NCBI RefSeq assembly: GCF_000290615.1
Contig: NZ_ALAS01000287.1
Span: forward strand, 1 to 50,737
DNA: 50,737 nucleotides
Source of the DNA: Heyndrickxia coagulans DSM 1 = ATCC 7050
GTDB lineage: Bacteria; Bacillota; Bacilli; Bacillales; Bacillaceae_C
Reading direction: 5' to 3'
Shown here: in pieces, positions 30,403 through 39,007 of the stretch
How positions within the stretch are numbered: position 1 is the stretch's first letter
Layout: each line of letters starts with the position of its first letter
Notes under the pieces: generated by a model
Databases searched by the model: none
What the model was told of the DNA's origin: nothing
The model's input: only the letters and a program-made list of their open reading frames with translations
Translations under genes and position numbers: made by a program

Positions 30403-31456
30403 CATTACCGTTGCCGGTCTCGGGGCCGGGGATATGGGCCAGCTTCCGCTCGGTGTATACAGGCAGCTGAAAGCAAACAAGAAAATTTTTCTGCGGACAA
30501 AAGAACATCCGGCCGTGCCGGAACTTGAACGGGAAGGGATGAAGTATACGGCATTTGATGACGTATACGAGCGCCACGACCAATTTGAAGCGGTATACGA
30601 AGAAATTGTGGGGATCCTTTTCCGGGAAGCGGAACATCAGGATATTCTTTATGCCGTGCCCGGCCACCCGTTTGTAGCGGAACGGACAGTGCAGCTGCTG
30701 TTCGAACAAAGCGCGGCGAAACAGACGGAGATCAAAATCGCGGGCGGGCATAGTTTTATCGATGCGCTGTTCGCTTCTGTCAGGGCGGATCCGATTGAGG
30801 GCTTTCAGCTTGTAGACGGCACTGCTTTAAACCCGCACGACATCCAGGCGGATCAGCATCTCGTAGTCGGGCAGGTGTATGATGCGTTGGCGGCTTCTGA
30901 AGTCAAGCTGGCCCTCATGGAAAAATATCCGGATGAACACCGGGTGGCAATCGTCCGCGCTGCCGGCAGTACGGACGAAACTGTCAAATGGCTGAAGCTG
31001 TATGAACTGGACCGCGGATTTGAGCTCAATAATTTAACGAGCGTCTACGTTCCGCCGCTTAAAGAGCAGGATTTGCGGGACTTCGCCGAACTGCGGCAAA
31101 TCATCGCGGCTTTGCGCGCGCCGGATGGCTGTCCATGGAACCGGGCGCAAACCCATTTTTCGCTGAAAAAATATTTGGTTGAAGAGTGCGGGGAAGTGCT
31201 TTCGGCGATTGACAATGAAGATGAGGAAAACCTCGTTGAAGAGCTTGGCGATGTGCTGCTCCAGGTTTTGCTGCATGCGCAAATTGGCGAAGAGGAAGGC
31301 ATGTTTACGATGGAAGATGTGATAGAAGGGCTTGCTTCAAAAATGATCCGGCGCCATCCGCATGTGTTTGGCAATGTGAAAGTCGAAAGCGCGGAAGAAG
31401 TCGCGCAAAACTGGGAGCGGATAAAAGCCGCCGAAAAACAGGAAAAACGGGAGTGA
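30383..31456 (+). CDS. yabN: YabN: tetrapyrrole-methylase domain fused to a single MazG domain
   Basis: The protein has an N-terminal SAM-methylase-like domain (residues about 7-225, GLGAGDMG at 12-19) and a MazG nucleotide pyrophosphohydrolase domain (about 235-357, CPWNRAQTHFSL, EECGE near 267 and EELGD near 285). B. subtilis YabN is about 490 residues with two MazG repeats; this one has 357 and stops right after the first, at the usual linker WERIKAAEK. It may clear noncanonical nucleoside triphosphates. TTG start with AAAGGAAAG upstream. It lies just before rqcP. Confidence 0.88.
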   Translation: MENKNHSITVAGLGAGDMGQLPLGVYRQLKANKKIFLRTKEHPAVPELEREGMKYTAFDDVYERHDQFEAVYEEIVGILFREAEHQDILYAVPGHPFVAERTVQLLFEQSAAKQTEIKIAGGHSFIDALFASVRADPIEGFQLVDGTALNPHDIQADQHLVVGQVYDALAASEVKLALMEKYPDEHRVAIVRAAGSTDETVKWLKLYELDRGFELNNLTSVYVPPLKEQDLRDFAELRQIIAALRAPDGCPWNRAQTHFSLKKYLVEECGEVLSAIDNEDEENLVEELGDVLLQVLLHAQIGEEEGMFTMEDVIEGLASKMIRRHPHVFGNVKVESAEEVAQNWERIKAAEKQEKRE

Positions 31457-31465
31457 GGGATGGAC

Positions 31466-31741
31466 ATGGAAAACACGACAATGCGCCTCGATAAATTTTT
31501 AAAAGTCTCGCGGCTGATTAAACGGCGTACGCTTGCAAAAGAAGTCGCCGACCAGGGCAGAATCCAGATCAACGGCGTCCAGGCAAAAGCCAGTTCAAAC
31601 GTGAAAACGGGGGATGAACTGACCATCCGTTTCGGCCAGAAAGTGGTCAAGGTGAAAGTGGAGAACTTAAGGGAGTCGACAAAAAAAGAAGACGCCGCCG
31701 GCATGTACACGATGATCAGTGAAACGCGGGTCAACGAATAA
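31466..31741 (+). CDS. rqcP: Ribosome quality control protein RqcP (YabO), S4 domain
   Basis: RqcP helps RqcH add alanine tails to nascent chains on split 50S subunits. The 91-residue protein is one S4 RNA-binding domain, [20 protein letters not shown] onward. The ATG at 31466 has GAGGG seven bases upstream; the B. subtilis protein begins at the Met found here at 31481, which is an alternative. It lies ten bases after yabN. Confidence 0.92.
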   Translation: MENTTMRLDKFLKVSRLIKRRTLAKEVADQGRIQINGVQAKASSNVKTGDELTIRFGQKVVKVKVENLRESTKKEDAAGMYTMISETRVNE

Positions 31742-32010
31742 AAATGTTTCAGGGTGTCCCGAAGCTGTGAACCGGCTATGGGCGCTCTTTTTATTTTTCT
31801 GACAGAAACGCGCCCCCCGGGATATACGGGAGATGGGCCATACGCCCGATGCAGTTGCGGAATGGAAGCTTTGCGGGAAGGCGTTTCCGGAGGGCCGCGC
31901 GAATTCCGCATGGCCGTGCTTCCGTTTCGTGTGCCGTTCCCTTTTGGTCTTTTTTTGTCCGGACGGGCATAGTATAGTACAAAGTTTGGACAAGGAAAGT
32001 GGGGATCAGG
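31742..32010 (+). other. Gap before yabP
   Basis: These 269 bases hold no recognisable gene. CATAGTAT at 31968-31975 resembles a sigma-E -10 box, as expected for yabP-yabQ, but I find no matching -35 box. Confidence 0.3.
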
Positions 32011-32316
32011 ATGAGTGACTTTTATAATACACCGCAAGGCAGCAAACCGGTTCTCCAGGAACACGATGTGATGATGCGCGGCCGCAAGCTGCTGGATATT
32101 ACCGGCGTGAAACAGGTGGAAAGCTTTGACAATGAGGAGTTTTTGCTGGAAACGGTAATGGGTTTTCTCGCCATCCGCGGGCAGAATTTGCAAATGAAAA
32201 ACCTGGATGTTGACAAAGGGGTCGTCTCGATAAAAGGGAAAGTGTTTGATCTTGTTTATTTGGATGACCATCACGGGGAGAAAGCTAAGGGACTCTTTAG
32301 CAAGCTGTTTAGATGA
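32011..32316 (+). CDS. yabP: Sporulation protein YabP (SpoIVA-interacting family)
   Basis: This 101-residue YabP-family protein has the typical MRGRKLLDITGVKQVESFD and LAIRGQNLQMKNLDVDKG blocks. In B. subtilis yabP and yabQ are sigma-E genes needed for late sporulation steps, with YabQ required for the cortex. GTGGGG lies six bases before the ATG at 32011. The stop overlaps the yabQ start in ATGA. Confidence 0.92.
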   Translation: MSDFYNTPQGSKPVLQEHDVMMRGRKLLDITGVKQVESFDNEEFLLETVMGFLAIRGQNLQMKNLDVDKGVVSIKGKVFDLVYLDDHHGEKAKGLFSKLFR

Positions 32317-32942
32317 GCCTGAGCGTGCAATTTTATACGATGCTTGCCATGATCGCGATGGGAAGCTTTTTTGGCGGCACCCTTGATACGTATAACCGTT
32401 TTTTGCAAAGGCGGAACAGAAAGCGCTGGGTTGTCTTTGTCCATGATGTCCTTTTTTGGCTGTTCCAGAGCCTGCTGCTGTTTTATGTCCTGTTCCTGGT
32501 AAACGCCGGGGAAGTCCGGTTTTATATTTTTATCGCTCTCTTGTGCGGGTTTGCCGCTTACCAGGCATTATTCAAAAACGGTTACTTGAAGCTTTTGGAA
32601 TGGTGCATCCAGGCAGCATGCCGCACTGGCCGGTTTACAGCCGGCATGTTCCGGCTTCTTGTTTTCCGCCCGGCCAAAGGATTTGTCCTTCTTTTGTTTG
32701 CCCTTTTTCTCGGCGCAGGGCGATTGCTTTATACGATTGTAAAAATGATGGCAAAAATGGTAATATGGATATTAAAGACCGGGCTTAAACCGTTTTCCGC
32801 ACTGGGTGTTTTTTTATGGCGCATCAATCCGCTGCGCGCCTCTTTTGACCGTTTTTTTATGAAAACGGCAGGATTTTGGAAAACAATCCAGAATAAGTTT
32901 ATCAAACTGAAAAACCGGATCGGCAGGTTTTTTAAAAGATAA
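32313..32942 (+). CDS. yabQ: Spore cortex biosynthesis protein YabQ
   Basis: This 209-residue membrane protein has about four hydrophobic segments in residues 1-150 and a basic C-terminal tail. The opening SVQFYTMLAMIAMGSFFGGTLDTYNRF is typical of YabQ, which is needed for spore cortex formation. It overlaps yabP by four bases. A weak terminator (AAGCCC 32941-32946 with GGGCTTTTT at 32973-32981) follows. Confidence 0.9.
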   Translation: MSLSVQFYTMLAMIAMGSFFGGTLDTYNRFLQRRNRKRWVVFVHDVLFWLFQSLLLFYVLFLVNAGEVRFYIFIALLCGFAAYQALFKNGYLKLLEWCIQAACRTGRFTAGMFRLLVFRPAKGFVLLLFALFLGAGRLLYTIVKMMAKMVIWILKTGLKPFSALGVFLWRINPLRASFDRFFMKTAGFWKTIQNKFIKLKNRIGRFFKR

Positions 32943-32991
32943 GCCCGGTGGCTGTACTTTCCGCTCTGCCTAGGGCTTTTTAGGAGGGAGT

Positions 32992-33387
32992 ATGTTGGGA
33001 CGCAATATTGCTTCAATGGACAATGCTTATACGAAACAGCAATCGGTCAAAGAAAAAGTACTGGCAAGAAGGCGCAAGCTGCTTTTCCGGCGATTGGCGC
33101 TTTTCGGTGTTATGGCAGTGCTTGTTTCCGCACTGCTCGTCTCTACCCTAGTCTCACGGAACGCACAGCTCGCTGCAAAAAAAGAACAAAAAGCAAAGCT
33201 GGAGCACCAGGTAAGGGACATTGACAAGCAGCAGGCGATGCTTAGAAGCGAGATTAAGAAACTGAAAGATGATAACTATATTGCAAAACTCGCCCGCAGC
33301 GAATATTTCCTTTCCAAAAAAGGGGAGATCATCTTTAATCTGCCTGATTCCAAAAAGAATGCCCAAGAAGAAGACGTGTCTTATTGA
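32992..33387 (+). CDS. divIC: Cell division protein DivIC
   Basis: DivIC joins FtsL and DivIB in the division complex. The 131-residue bitopic protein has a basic cytoplasmic start (about 1-35), one membrane segment (ALFGVMAVLVSALLVSTLV, about 38-56), and an outer coiled coil ending in the conserved ARSEYFLSKKGEIIF block. TAGGAGGGAG precedes the ATG. A strong promoter for yabR overlaps its stop codon. Confidence 0.94.
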   Translation: MLGRNIASMDNAYTKQQSVKEKVLARRRKLLFRRLALFGVMAVLVSALLVSTLVSRNAQLAAKKEQKAKLEHQVRDIDKQQAMLRSEIKKLKDDNYIAKLARSEYFLSKKGEIIFNLPDSKKNAQEEDVSY

Positions 33388-33413
33388 CACTCTTTTTTCA
33401 TGTTCGTTATAAT
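33384..33413 (+). promoter_or_regulatory. Sigma-A promoter for yabR
   Basis: Perfect TTGACA (33384-33389) and TATAAT (33408-33413) boxes are 18 bases apart. The -35 box overlaps the stop codon of divIC. Confidence 0.85.
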
Positions 33414-33459
33414 ATGTTAAAGGTTGATTTTTTATCTTTTAAGGAGGAAAAATTTTTTT

Positions 33460-33882
33460 ATGTCAATTGAAGCAGGCAGCAAGTTACAAGGTAAAGTAAC
33501 AGGCATCACGCATTTCGGGGCTTTCGTCGAATTGCCGGACGGCTCAACCGGGCTGGTTCATATCAGTGAAGTTGCTGATAACTATGTAAAAGATATTCAT
33601 GACCATTTAAAAGTCGGCGATATCGTTGAAGTAAAGGTGCTGAATGTCGAAAAAGACGGGAAAATCGGTTTGTCGATCCGCAAGGCGAAAGACCAGGCGC
33701 AGCAATCCCAATCCCAATCCCAGTCCCATCGGCCGCAAAGGCATGGCCGGGGAAATAACCGCGGAAAAGAAGATTTTGAATCCAAAATGGCGCGCTTTTT
33801 GAAAGACAGTGAAGATCGCCTGTCTTCGCTCAAACGAAATACAGAATCGAAACGCGGCGGCCGCGGCGCGAGAAGAGGCTAA
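33460..33882 (+). CDS. yabR: S1-domain RNA-binding protein YabR
   Basis: This 140-residue protein has one N-terminal S1 domain (residues 1-72: GKVTGITHFGAFVELPDG, GLVHISEV) and a disordered basic tail. The tail includes alternating Gln-Ser repeats from a repeated CAATCC-like DNA tract (33705-33726) and Arg/Gly-rich ends. Function is not settled. AAGGAGG (33441-33447) lies 12 bases before the ATG, a long but usable spacing. Confidence 0.92.
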   Translation: MSIEAGSKLQGKVTGITHFGAFVELPDGSTGLVHISEVADNYVKDIHDHLKVGDIVEVKVLNVEKDGKIGLSIRKAKDQAQQSQSQSQSHRPQRHGRGNNRGKEDFESKMARFLKDSEDRLSSLKRNTESKRGGRGARRG

Positions 33883-33932
33883 CTTGCTGTCTAGTTGACT
33901 CATATATCCGTATCATTGCTTTTCATTGGAGG

Positions 33933-33976
33933 GCGGAACCGGTTCAAACAGAAATGTTTGTCGGATCCGCTTTTTC
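33933..33976 (+). terminator. yabR terminator
   Basis: GCGGA and TCCGC close a long imperfect hairpin (33933-33970) with an inner ACA/TGT stem and a TTTTTC tail. Confidence 0.65.
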
Positions 33977-34014
33977 TTTTTACTGTTTCGGACAAAAATC
34001 GCCGAATCACACGA

Positions 34015-34046
34015 AAAAAACCGGCCTTTAACGGGCCGGTTTTTTC
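34015..34046. terminator. Bidirectional terminator between yabR and tRNA-Met
   Basis: AAAAAACCGGCC pairs with GGCCGGTTTTTT across a small loop. On the minus strand it ends the tRNA transcript and on the plus strand it backs up the yabR terminator. Confidence 0.88.
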
Positions 34047-34056
34047 AAAACGAATA

Positions 34057-34130
34057 TAGCGGCGGAGGGGATCGAACCCCCGACCTCACGGGTATGAACC
34101 GTACGCTCTAGCCAGCTGAGCTACGCCGCC
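34057..34130 (-). tRNA. tRNA-Met (CAT), elongator type
   Basis: The minus strand folds into a full cloverleaf of 74 bases: acceptor GGCGGCG with CGCCGCT, a D arm, anticodon stem TACGG/CCGTG with loop TTCATAC, and a T arm with GTTCGATC. The first base pair is G-U, not the C-A mismatch of initiator tRNA, and the sequence is near-identical to the B. subtilis elongator tRNA-Met as I remember it. The 3' CCA is not encoded. Confidence 0.95.
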
Positions 34131-34236
34131 ATGGCTTAAATGAAAAAGCACATTTTCTATAATAACGGCACTGCACCCATTTGTCAACTTCTCTTTTTAA
34201 AAAAAATTGTAAAATGCATCGCATATTTGTGGAAAA

Positions 34237-34302
34237 AGTCGAACTTTTCTTTGGTGTTGCATTGGAATTTTGACAAACTTTTAAAACTTGTCCTTTTATA
34301 AT
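34237..34302 (+). promoter_or_regulatory. spoIIE promoter with 21-bp spacing and 0A boxes
   Basis: TTGACA (34270-34275) and TATAAT (34297-34302) are both perfect but 21 bases apart, the odd spacing known at B. subtilis spoIIE, where Spo0A~P activates sigma-A polymerase. AGTCGAA (34237-34243) and, on the minus strand, TTTGTCAAA (34269-34277) overlapping the -35 box fit 0A boxes. Confidence 0.75.
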
Positions 34303-34332
34303 TGCTTGTATCAAAGTGATGAGGGGGAGTTT

Positions 34333-36822
34333 ATGATGAATTTGGGGAAAGTTGAGCGGGGAATGATCGAGCAGGGGGGCCATGTGGATCTTGAGGAAAC
34401 AAAAAAAGAGTTTGCGAAAGGGTGGAAGCAGCTCCGGGGGAAATTTGAATCGTTGTTTATCCAAAAAGGCATCAGCCTTTTGATCATCGGCTTTTTGCTG
34501 GGAAGGGCCCTTATTTTGTCCCATTTTACGCCGTTTGCATTGCCCTTTTTCGCAGCTGTCTATGTGATGAAACGGGATAAGGCGCCCATCACGCTGCTCG
34601 GCCTCACTGCGGGCGGATTAACATTATCCGTTGCGAACGGGATGTACACGCTGGCTTCGACCATCCTCTTTATTCTTGTATTCAGGTTGTTCGGCAAATA
34701 CCATAAAGAGGAAACACGGGTGCTGCCCTTTTACATCTTTGCTGTCTCGCTCGTTTCAAAATGCGCTTATCTTTATCTTCAGCAGCAGTTCCAGCTCTCT
34801 TTTTATGACGGCCTGATGGCGGGTGTGGAATCGTGCTTAACCTTTATCCTTACCATGATATTTATGCAAAGCATTCCAATCTTATCACAAACAAGGCGAA
34901 AAAAAACATTAAAGACGGAGGAAGTCGTCAGCCTCATCATTGTGCTCGCGTCCGTTTTGACCGGGACAATCGGCTGGACGGTGAACGGGCTGTCCGTCGA
35001 GCATATTTTTTCGCGCTATCTTGTCCTGCTGTTTGCGTTTGTCGGCGGTGCGACGGTCGGTTCCACTGTCGGGGTTGTGACCGGCCTCATTTTCAGCCTC
35101 GCCAACGTGTCCAGCTTTTATCAAATGAGCCTGCTTGCGTTCGCAGGGCTCCTGTGCGGATTGTTAAAAGAAGGGAAGCGTGGGGGTGCTGCTGCCGGGA
35201 TGCTTGTTGCTACCCTGCTGATTACGATGTACGGCGATGCCGGGGCGTCTTTAAGCGCTGCGCTGTATGAAACATGCGTGAGCATTGCCCTTTTCTTTTT
35301 AACGCCGTCCCCGTTTACGGCCAAAATGGCGCGGCATATCCCGGGGACAGCCGAATATATGAAGGAGCAGCAGCAATATTTAAGGAAAGTGCGCGATGTG
35401 ACGGTTCACCGCGTGGAGCAGTTCTCGTCCGTTTTTCAGGCGCTGTCCAAAAGCTTTTCGCAGTATGACCATACGAAAGAAGAGGAGGACCGCGAACGGG
35501 ATCTGGATTATTTTTTCAGCAATGTCACGGAACGGACATGCCAGACCTGCTTCAAAAAAGAGCAGTGCTGGGCGAAAAACTTTGATAAGACATATGATTT
35601 GATGAAAATGACGATGGAGGACCTGAGTGAAAGGGACGGAGCGGTTTCGAGGCGTGTCCATCGCGAATTGGAGAAACATTGTGTCAGGGCCCAAAAAGTG
35701 GAAGAGGCGATCAACCAGGAATTGACGTTTTACCAGGCCAATCAAAAGTTCAAAAAAATGATCAAAGAAAGCCGGAAAATCGTCGCAGAACAGCTGCAGG
35801 GCGTTTCGGAAGTCATGGGGGATTTTGCAAAGGAAATTCAGCGGGAGCGCGAGAACCATCAGCGGCAGGAAGAAATGATTCTTGAGTCATTACAGGACTT
35901 CGGGCTCGATATTGACCAGGTGGAAATTTACAGCCTGGAGTCGGGCAATATTGACATTGATATAACCTTGCCGCAGTACAGTGGCTATGGCGAATGCGAA
36001 AAGATCATCGCGCCAATGCTTTCCGATATATTAGGGGAAACAATTGTTGTCCAGAAAGAAGAGTTCGGTTCGCAGTCGGGCGGGCTTGGCTATGTGACAT
36101 TCCGTTCGGCAAGGGCGTTTGTCGTCGACACTGGTGTGGCGCATGCCGCAAAAGGAGGCGGTTTTATATCCGGTGACAGTTATTCAATGATCGAGCTTGG
36201 CTCAAGAAAGTATGCCATTGCCATCAGTGACGGCATGGGAAACGGCGAGCGCGCCCATCACGAAAGCAATGAGACACTGAGGCTTTTGCGGCAGATTTTG
36301 GAATCGGGCATAGAAGAAAAAATTGCGATCAAATCGGTGAACTCCATTCTGGCGCTGAGGACGCAGGAAGAAGTATTTTCCACGCTTGATCTGGCGATGA
36401 TCGACCTGCAGGATGCAAGCAGCAAATTTTTAAAAATCGGATCGACGCCGAGTTTTATCAAACGCGGCGATAAAGTGATCAAAATTGAATCCGGGAATTT
36501 GCCGATGGGCATGATCCAGGAATTTGATGTGGATGTCGTTTCCCGGCAGCTGAAAGCCGGCGATATTTTAATCATGATGAGTGACGGGATTTTGGAAGGC
36601 CCGCGTTACATTGAAAACCCGGAATTATGGATTAAGCGGAAAATCCGGGAGCTGGAAACGGAAAATCCCCAGGAAATTGCCGACCTGCTCATAGAAGAAG
36701 TGATCCGTTCGCGATCCGGTTTAATTGAAGATGATATGACGGTCGTCGTTGCAAAAATCAAACACAATACGCCGAAATGGGCGGCTATCCCGGTCAGCAA
36801 AGGAAAAAAAATGATCTCTTAG
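34333..36822 (+). CDS. spoIIE: Stage II sporulation protein E phosphatase
   Basis: SpoIIE dephosphorylates SpoIIAA to free sigma-F in the forespore and also binds FtsZ at the polar septum. The 829-residue protein has about ten membrane segments (residues about 45-320), a central region, and a C-terminal PP2C phosphatase domain with metal aspartates in SDGMGNGE (near 632), MMSDGILEG (near 749) and EDDMTVVVAK (near 800). GAGGGGGAG precedes the ATG at 34333; 34336 is also possible. Confidence 0.96.
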   Translation: MMNLGKVERGMIEQGGHVDLEETKKEFAKGWKQLRGKFESLFIQKGISLLIIGFLLGRALILSHFTPFALPFFAAVYVMKRDKAPITLLGLTAGGLTLSVANGMYTLASTILFILVFRLFGKYHKEETRVLPFYIFAVSLVSKCAYLYLQQQFQLSFYDGLMAGVESCLTFILTMIFMQSIPILSQTRRKKTLKTEEVVSLIIVLASVLTGTIGWTVNGLSVEHIFSRYLVLLFAFVGGATVGSTVGVVTGLIFSLANVSSFYQMSLLAFAGLLCGLLKEGKRGGAAAGMLVATLLITMYGDAGASLSAALYETCVSIALFFLTPSPFTAKMARHIPGTAEYMKEQQQYLRKVRDVTVHRVEQFSSVFQALSKSFSQYDHTKEEEDRERDLDYFFSNVTERTCQTCFKKEQCWAKNFDKTYDLMKMTMEDLSERDGAVSRRVHRELEKHCVRAQKVEEAINQELTFYQANQKFKKMIKESRKIVAEQLQGVSEVMGDFAKEIQRERENHQRQEEMILESLQDFGLDIDQVEIYSLESGNIDIDITLPQYSGYGECEKIIAPMLSDILGETIVVQKEEFGSQSGGLGYVTFRSARAFVVDTGVAHAAKGGGFISGDSYSMIELGSRKYAIAISDGMGNGERAHHESNETLRLLRQILESGIEEKIAIKSVNSILALRTQEEVFSTLDLAMIDLQDASSKFLKIGSTPSFIKRGDKVIKIESGNLPMGMIQEFDVDVVSRQLKAGDILIMMSDGILEGPRYIENPELWIKRKIRELETENPQEIADLLIEEVIRSRSGLIEDDMTVVVAKIKHNTPKWAAIPVSKGKKMIS

Positions 36823-37314
36823 ATGCCGTGCCACACTGAATGCGATACGTGCTGAAACGGCCGGGCCAAAACGGCGGCTGCAAGCAGAAACAGCGCACGT
36901 GTCCACGATCAGCTAAAAATGCGGTACGGAAAGGATAAAATTGAATATTCAGGCGGGGCACCTATGCTAAAGCGTGCAGGGCGGGCAAAAGGGTGAACAT
37001 CAGCTGCCGCACATTTTCAGGACAGAAGCCTGTGCCGCAATGAACGCGGCAACAGGAGAAAAGGAATGAACATCAACGGGCACCATTTTTCAGGATAGAA
37101 AAGGAGGCGGGCGGCCGGATAAGGGAATTTCGTTAGGATTGGAACGTTTGCTTGATAAAGCGCCCGAATTTCAGGCGGGCACTTTACAAGCGAAGATACG
37201 TCTGAAAAGCGGGAATTAAATAGAAGAAGCGGAAGGCAACGGTATATATTTTCTCCCGATTGTCGATGATGGTAAAAACGCAAGAAATGCCGTCAATGAC
37301 AAGGAGGAGAAAAG
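36823..37314. other. Gap between spoIIE and yabS with a direct repeat
   Basis: No protein is recognised in these 492 bases. Two imperfect copies of a segment of about 36 bases lie at 36991-37026 and 37063-37100; both read TGAACATCA, then ATTTTCAGGA-AGAA after a variable stretch. A small GCCCG/GCGGGC hairpin lies near 37160-37185. No clear spoIIE terminator or yabS promoter is seen. Confidence 0.45.
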
Positions 37315-38052
37315 ATGAATGCAGGCACTTTAAAACAAATTTTGCTGATTACGGACGGATGTTCAAACCAAGGGGGTGATCCGGCTGCAGCTGCGGCACT
37401 GGCAAGGGAAGCAGGCATAACCATTAATGTAATTGGCGTCATGGAACGGGATATCATTGATGAAAAAGGGGCAGCGGAAATTCAAAATATCGCCATGTCA
37501 GGGGGCGGCGTCAGCCAGATCGTATATACGAAACAATTATCGCAAACTGTGCAAATGGTCACACGGAAAGCGATGACCCAGACGATTCAGGGAATCGTGA
37601 ACAAGGAATTAAAACACATTTTGGGAAGTAACGGATCCATTGAAGCACTGCCGCCTGAAAAACGCGGCGATGTGTTGGAGGTGGTGGATGAGCTGGGGGA
37701 AACAGTGGATTTGGACATTCTTGTGCTCGTCGATACAAGCGCAAGCATGAAACCGAAGCTTGAGACGGTAAAAGAAGCTTTGCTTGATTTGTCTTTAAGC
37801 CTGAATGCGCGGATGGGAAATAACCAATTTTCAGTTTTTATATTTCCTGGGAAAAGGAAAGAGACGGAGAAACTGCTTGACTGGACACCGAAACTGGAAT
37901 CGCTGGCGGCAATATTTCCGAAACTGCAGACAGGCGGGATTACGCCGACAGGGCCGGCCATTCATGAGGCGATCCGCCATTTTGACCGGAAAAGGAAGCT
38001 GAGGGGATATCATACGCATGATGACGGACAATACTTTGAAGAATCCATTTAA
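37315..38052 (+). CDS. yabS: VWA-domain protein YabS
   Basis: This 245-residue protein has a von Willebrand A-type domain in its C-terminal half, with the MIDAS motif DTSAS near residue 141 and GGITPTGPAI near 212. The opening LKQILLITDGCSNQGGDP matches B. subtilis YabS end to end. It is linked to sporulation by context (spoIIE before, kinase yabT after) but its function is unknown. AAGGAGGAG precedes the ATG. It overlaps yabT by 35 bases. Confidence 0.9.
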   Translation: MNAGTLKQILLITDGCSNQGGDPAAAAALAREAGITINVIGVMERDIIDEKGAAEIQNIAMSGGGVSQIVYTKQLSQTVQMVTRKAMTQTIQGIVNKELKHILGSNGSIEALPPEKRGDVLEVVDELGETVDLDILVLVDTSASMKPKLETVKEALLDLSLSLNARMGNNQFSVFIFPGKRKETEKLLDWTPKLESLAAIFPKLQTGGITPTGPAIHEAIRHFDRKRKLRGYHTHDDGQYFEESI

Positions 38053-39007
38053 TGATCCGCCGGGTACGGTTGTGACGGGGAAATGGCATAAAAACCGGTA
38101 CAGATTGCTAAAGCGCCTTGGGGCCGGTGCAAATGGCGCTGTATATCTGGCGGAATCGGCGGCCGGTCTGGTTGCATTAAAAGCCGGTGTGAGCACTGCC
38201 CAGGTGGCCTCCGAGTCCAGCGTACTAAAAACCATATCCAAGGCCCGGGGGCAGTCCCTCGGGCCTTCCTTTTTGGAAGCGGATGACTGGGAACGCGGGC
38301 GGGAGGTCATTCCCTTTTATGTCATGGAATATATAGAAGGCCCGGACCTGCTTTCCTTTGTTTCCGGGAAAGGTTTTTCCTGGGCGGCAGTGCTTGTGAT
38401 CCAGCTTCTTTCCGATTTGCAGCATTTGCATGAACAGGGATGGATTTTCGGGGATTTGAAGCCCGAAAACTTGCTGGTCGGGACGCCTGGAAACAGGATC
38501 CGCTGCATTGACCCGGGCGGGATGACAAAGATCGGGCGTTCTGTAAAAGAATTTACGGAGTTTTTTGACAGGGGTTACTGGGGGTTGGGATCGCGGAAAG
38601 CCGAGCCCTCCTATGATTTGTTTTCCGCCGCAATGGTGATGATCAATCTCGCTTATCCGAACCGGTTTTTAAAAAAACAGGCAAATGGCTTCCCGCAGCT
38701 GATGGCGGCGGTCAGGCAACATGCCGGGCTGTGCAAATTTGAGGCGGTGCTGCGGAAAGCGCTGGGGGGTGGATACCAGACAGCTTTTGAAATGAGGCAG
38801 GACATGCTTAATCTGCTGACTGCGGACGGAGAAAAGAAGAAAGCCAAAACAACGCACAGGCCGGAAAAACAAAAACCCGGACAGTCTCGTTCAAAAAGGC
38901 GCAGATTCCGAAAATTTAAAAGGTTCGTGGCTGCCATGATGATCATCTTGATGATCTCTATGTTATACTGGTATTATACTTACGGACAAACCAGCATCCC
39001 TTTTTAA
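38018..39007 (+). CDS. yabT: Sporulation Ser/Thr kinase YabT (Hanks type)
   Basis: YabT phosphorylates RecA in B. subtilis spores and is activated by DNA. The 329-residue protein has the glycine loop LGAGANGAVY (residues about 33-42), the catalytic loop GDLKPENLL near 145, and DPGG where other kinases have DFG. A very basic stretch rich in Lys and Arg (about 275-303) fits the DNA-binding segment, and a single membrane anchor ends the protein. It lacks an outer sensor domain, as known for YabT. Confidence 0.9.
   Translation: MMTDNTLKNPFNDPPGTVVTGKWHKNRYRLLKRLGAGANGAVYLAESAAGLVALKAGVSTAQVASESSVLKTISKARGQSLGPSFLEADDWERGREVIPFYVMEYIEGPDLLSFVSGKGFSWAAVLVIQLLSDLQHLHEQGWIFGDLKPENLLVGTPGNRIRCIDPGGMTKIGRSVKEFTEFFDRGYWGLGSRKAEPSYDLFSAAMVMINLAYPNRFLKKQANGFPQLMAAVRQHAGLCKFEAVLRKALGGGYQTAFEMRQDMLNLLTADGEKKKAKTTHRPEKQKPGQSRSKRRRFRKFKRFVAAMMIILMISMLYWYYTYGQTSIPF

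Noticed and set aside
31045-32274. A 409-codon open frame on the minus strand across yabN, rqcP and yabP
   Set aside because: It lies opposite three well-supported genes, has low-complexity composition typical of antisense frames in this GC range, and matches no family I know.
33700-33735. Short repeat of CAATCC-type units in yabR as a CRISPR-like or phase-variable tract
   Set aside because: It is in frame, encodes Gln-Ser repeats in the flexible tail of YabR, and there are no spacers or cas genes.
38018-39007. YabT as an inactive pseudokinase because it lacks DFG
   Set aside because: The glycine loop, the catalytic DLKPEN and an aspartate at the DFG position (DPGG) are all present, and YabT-type kinases are known to be active.
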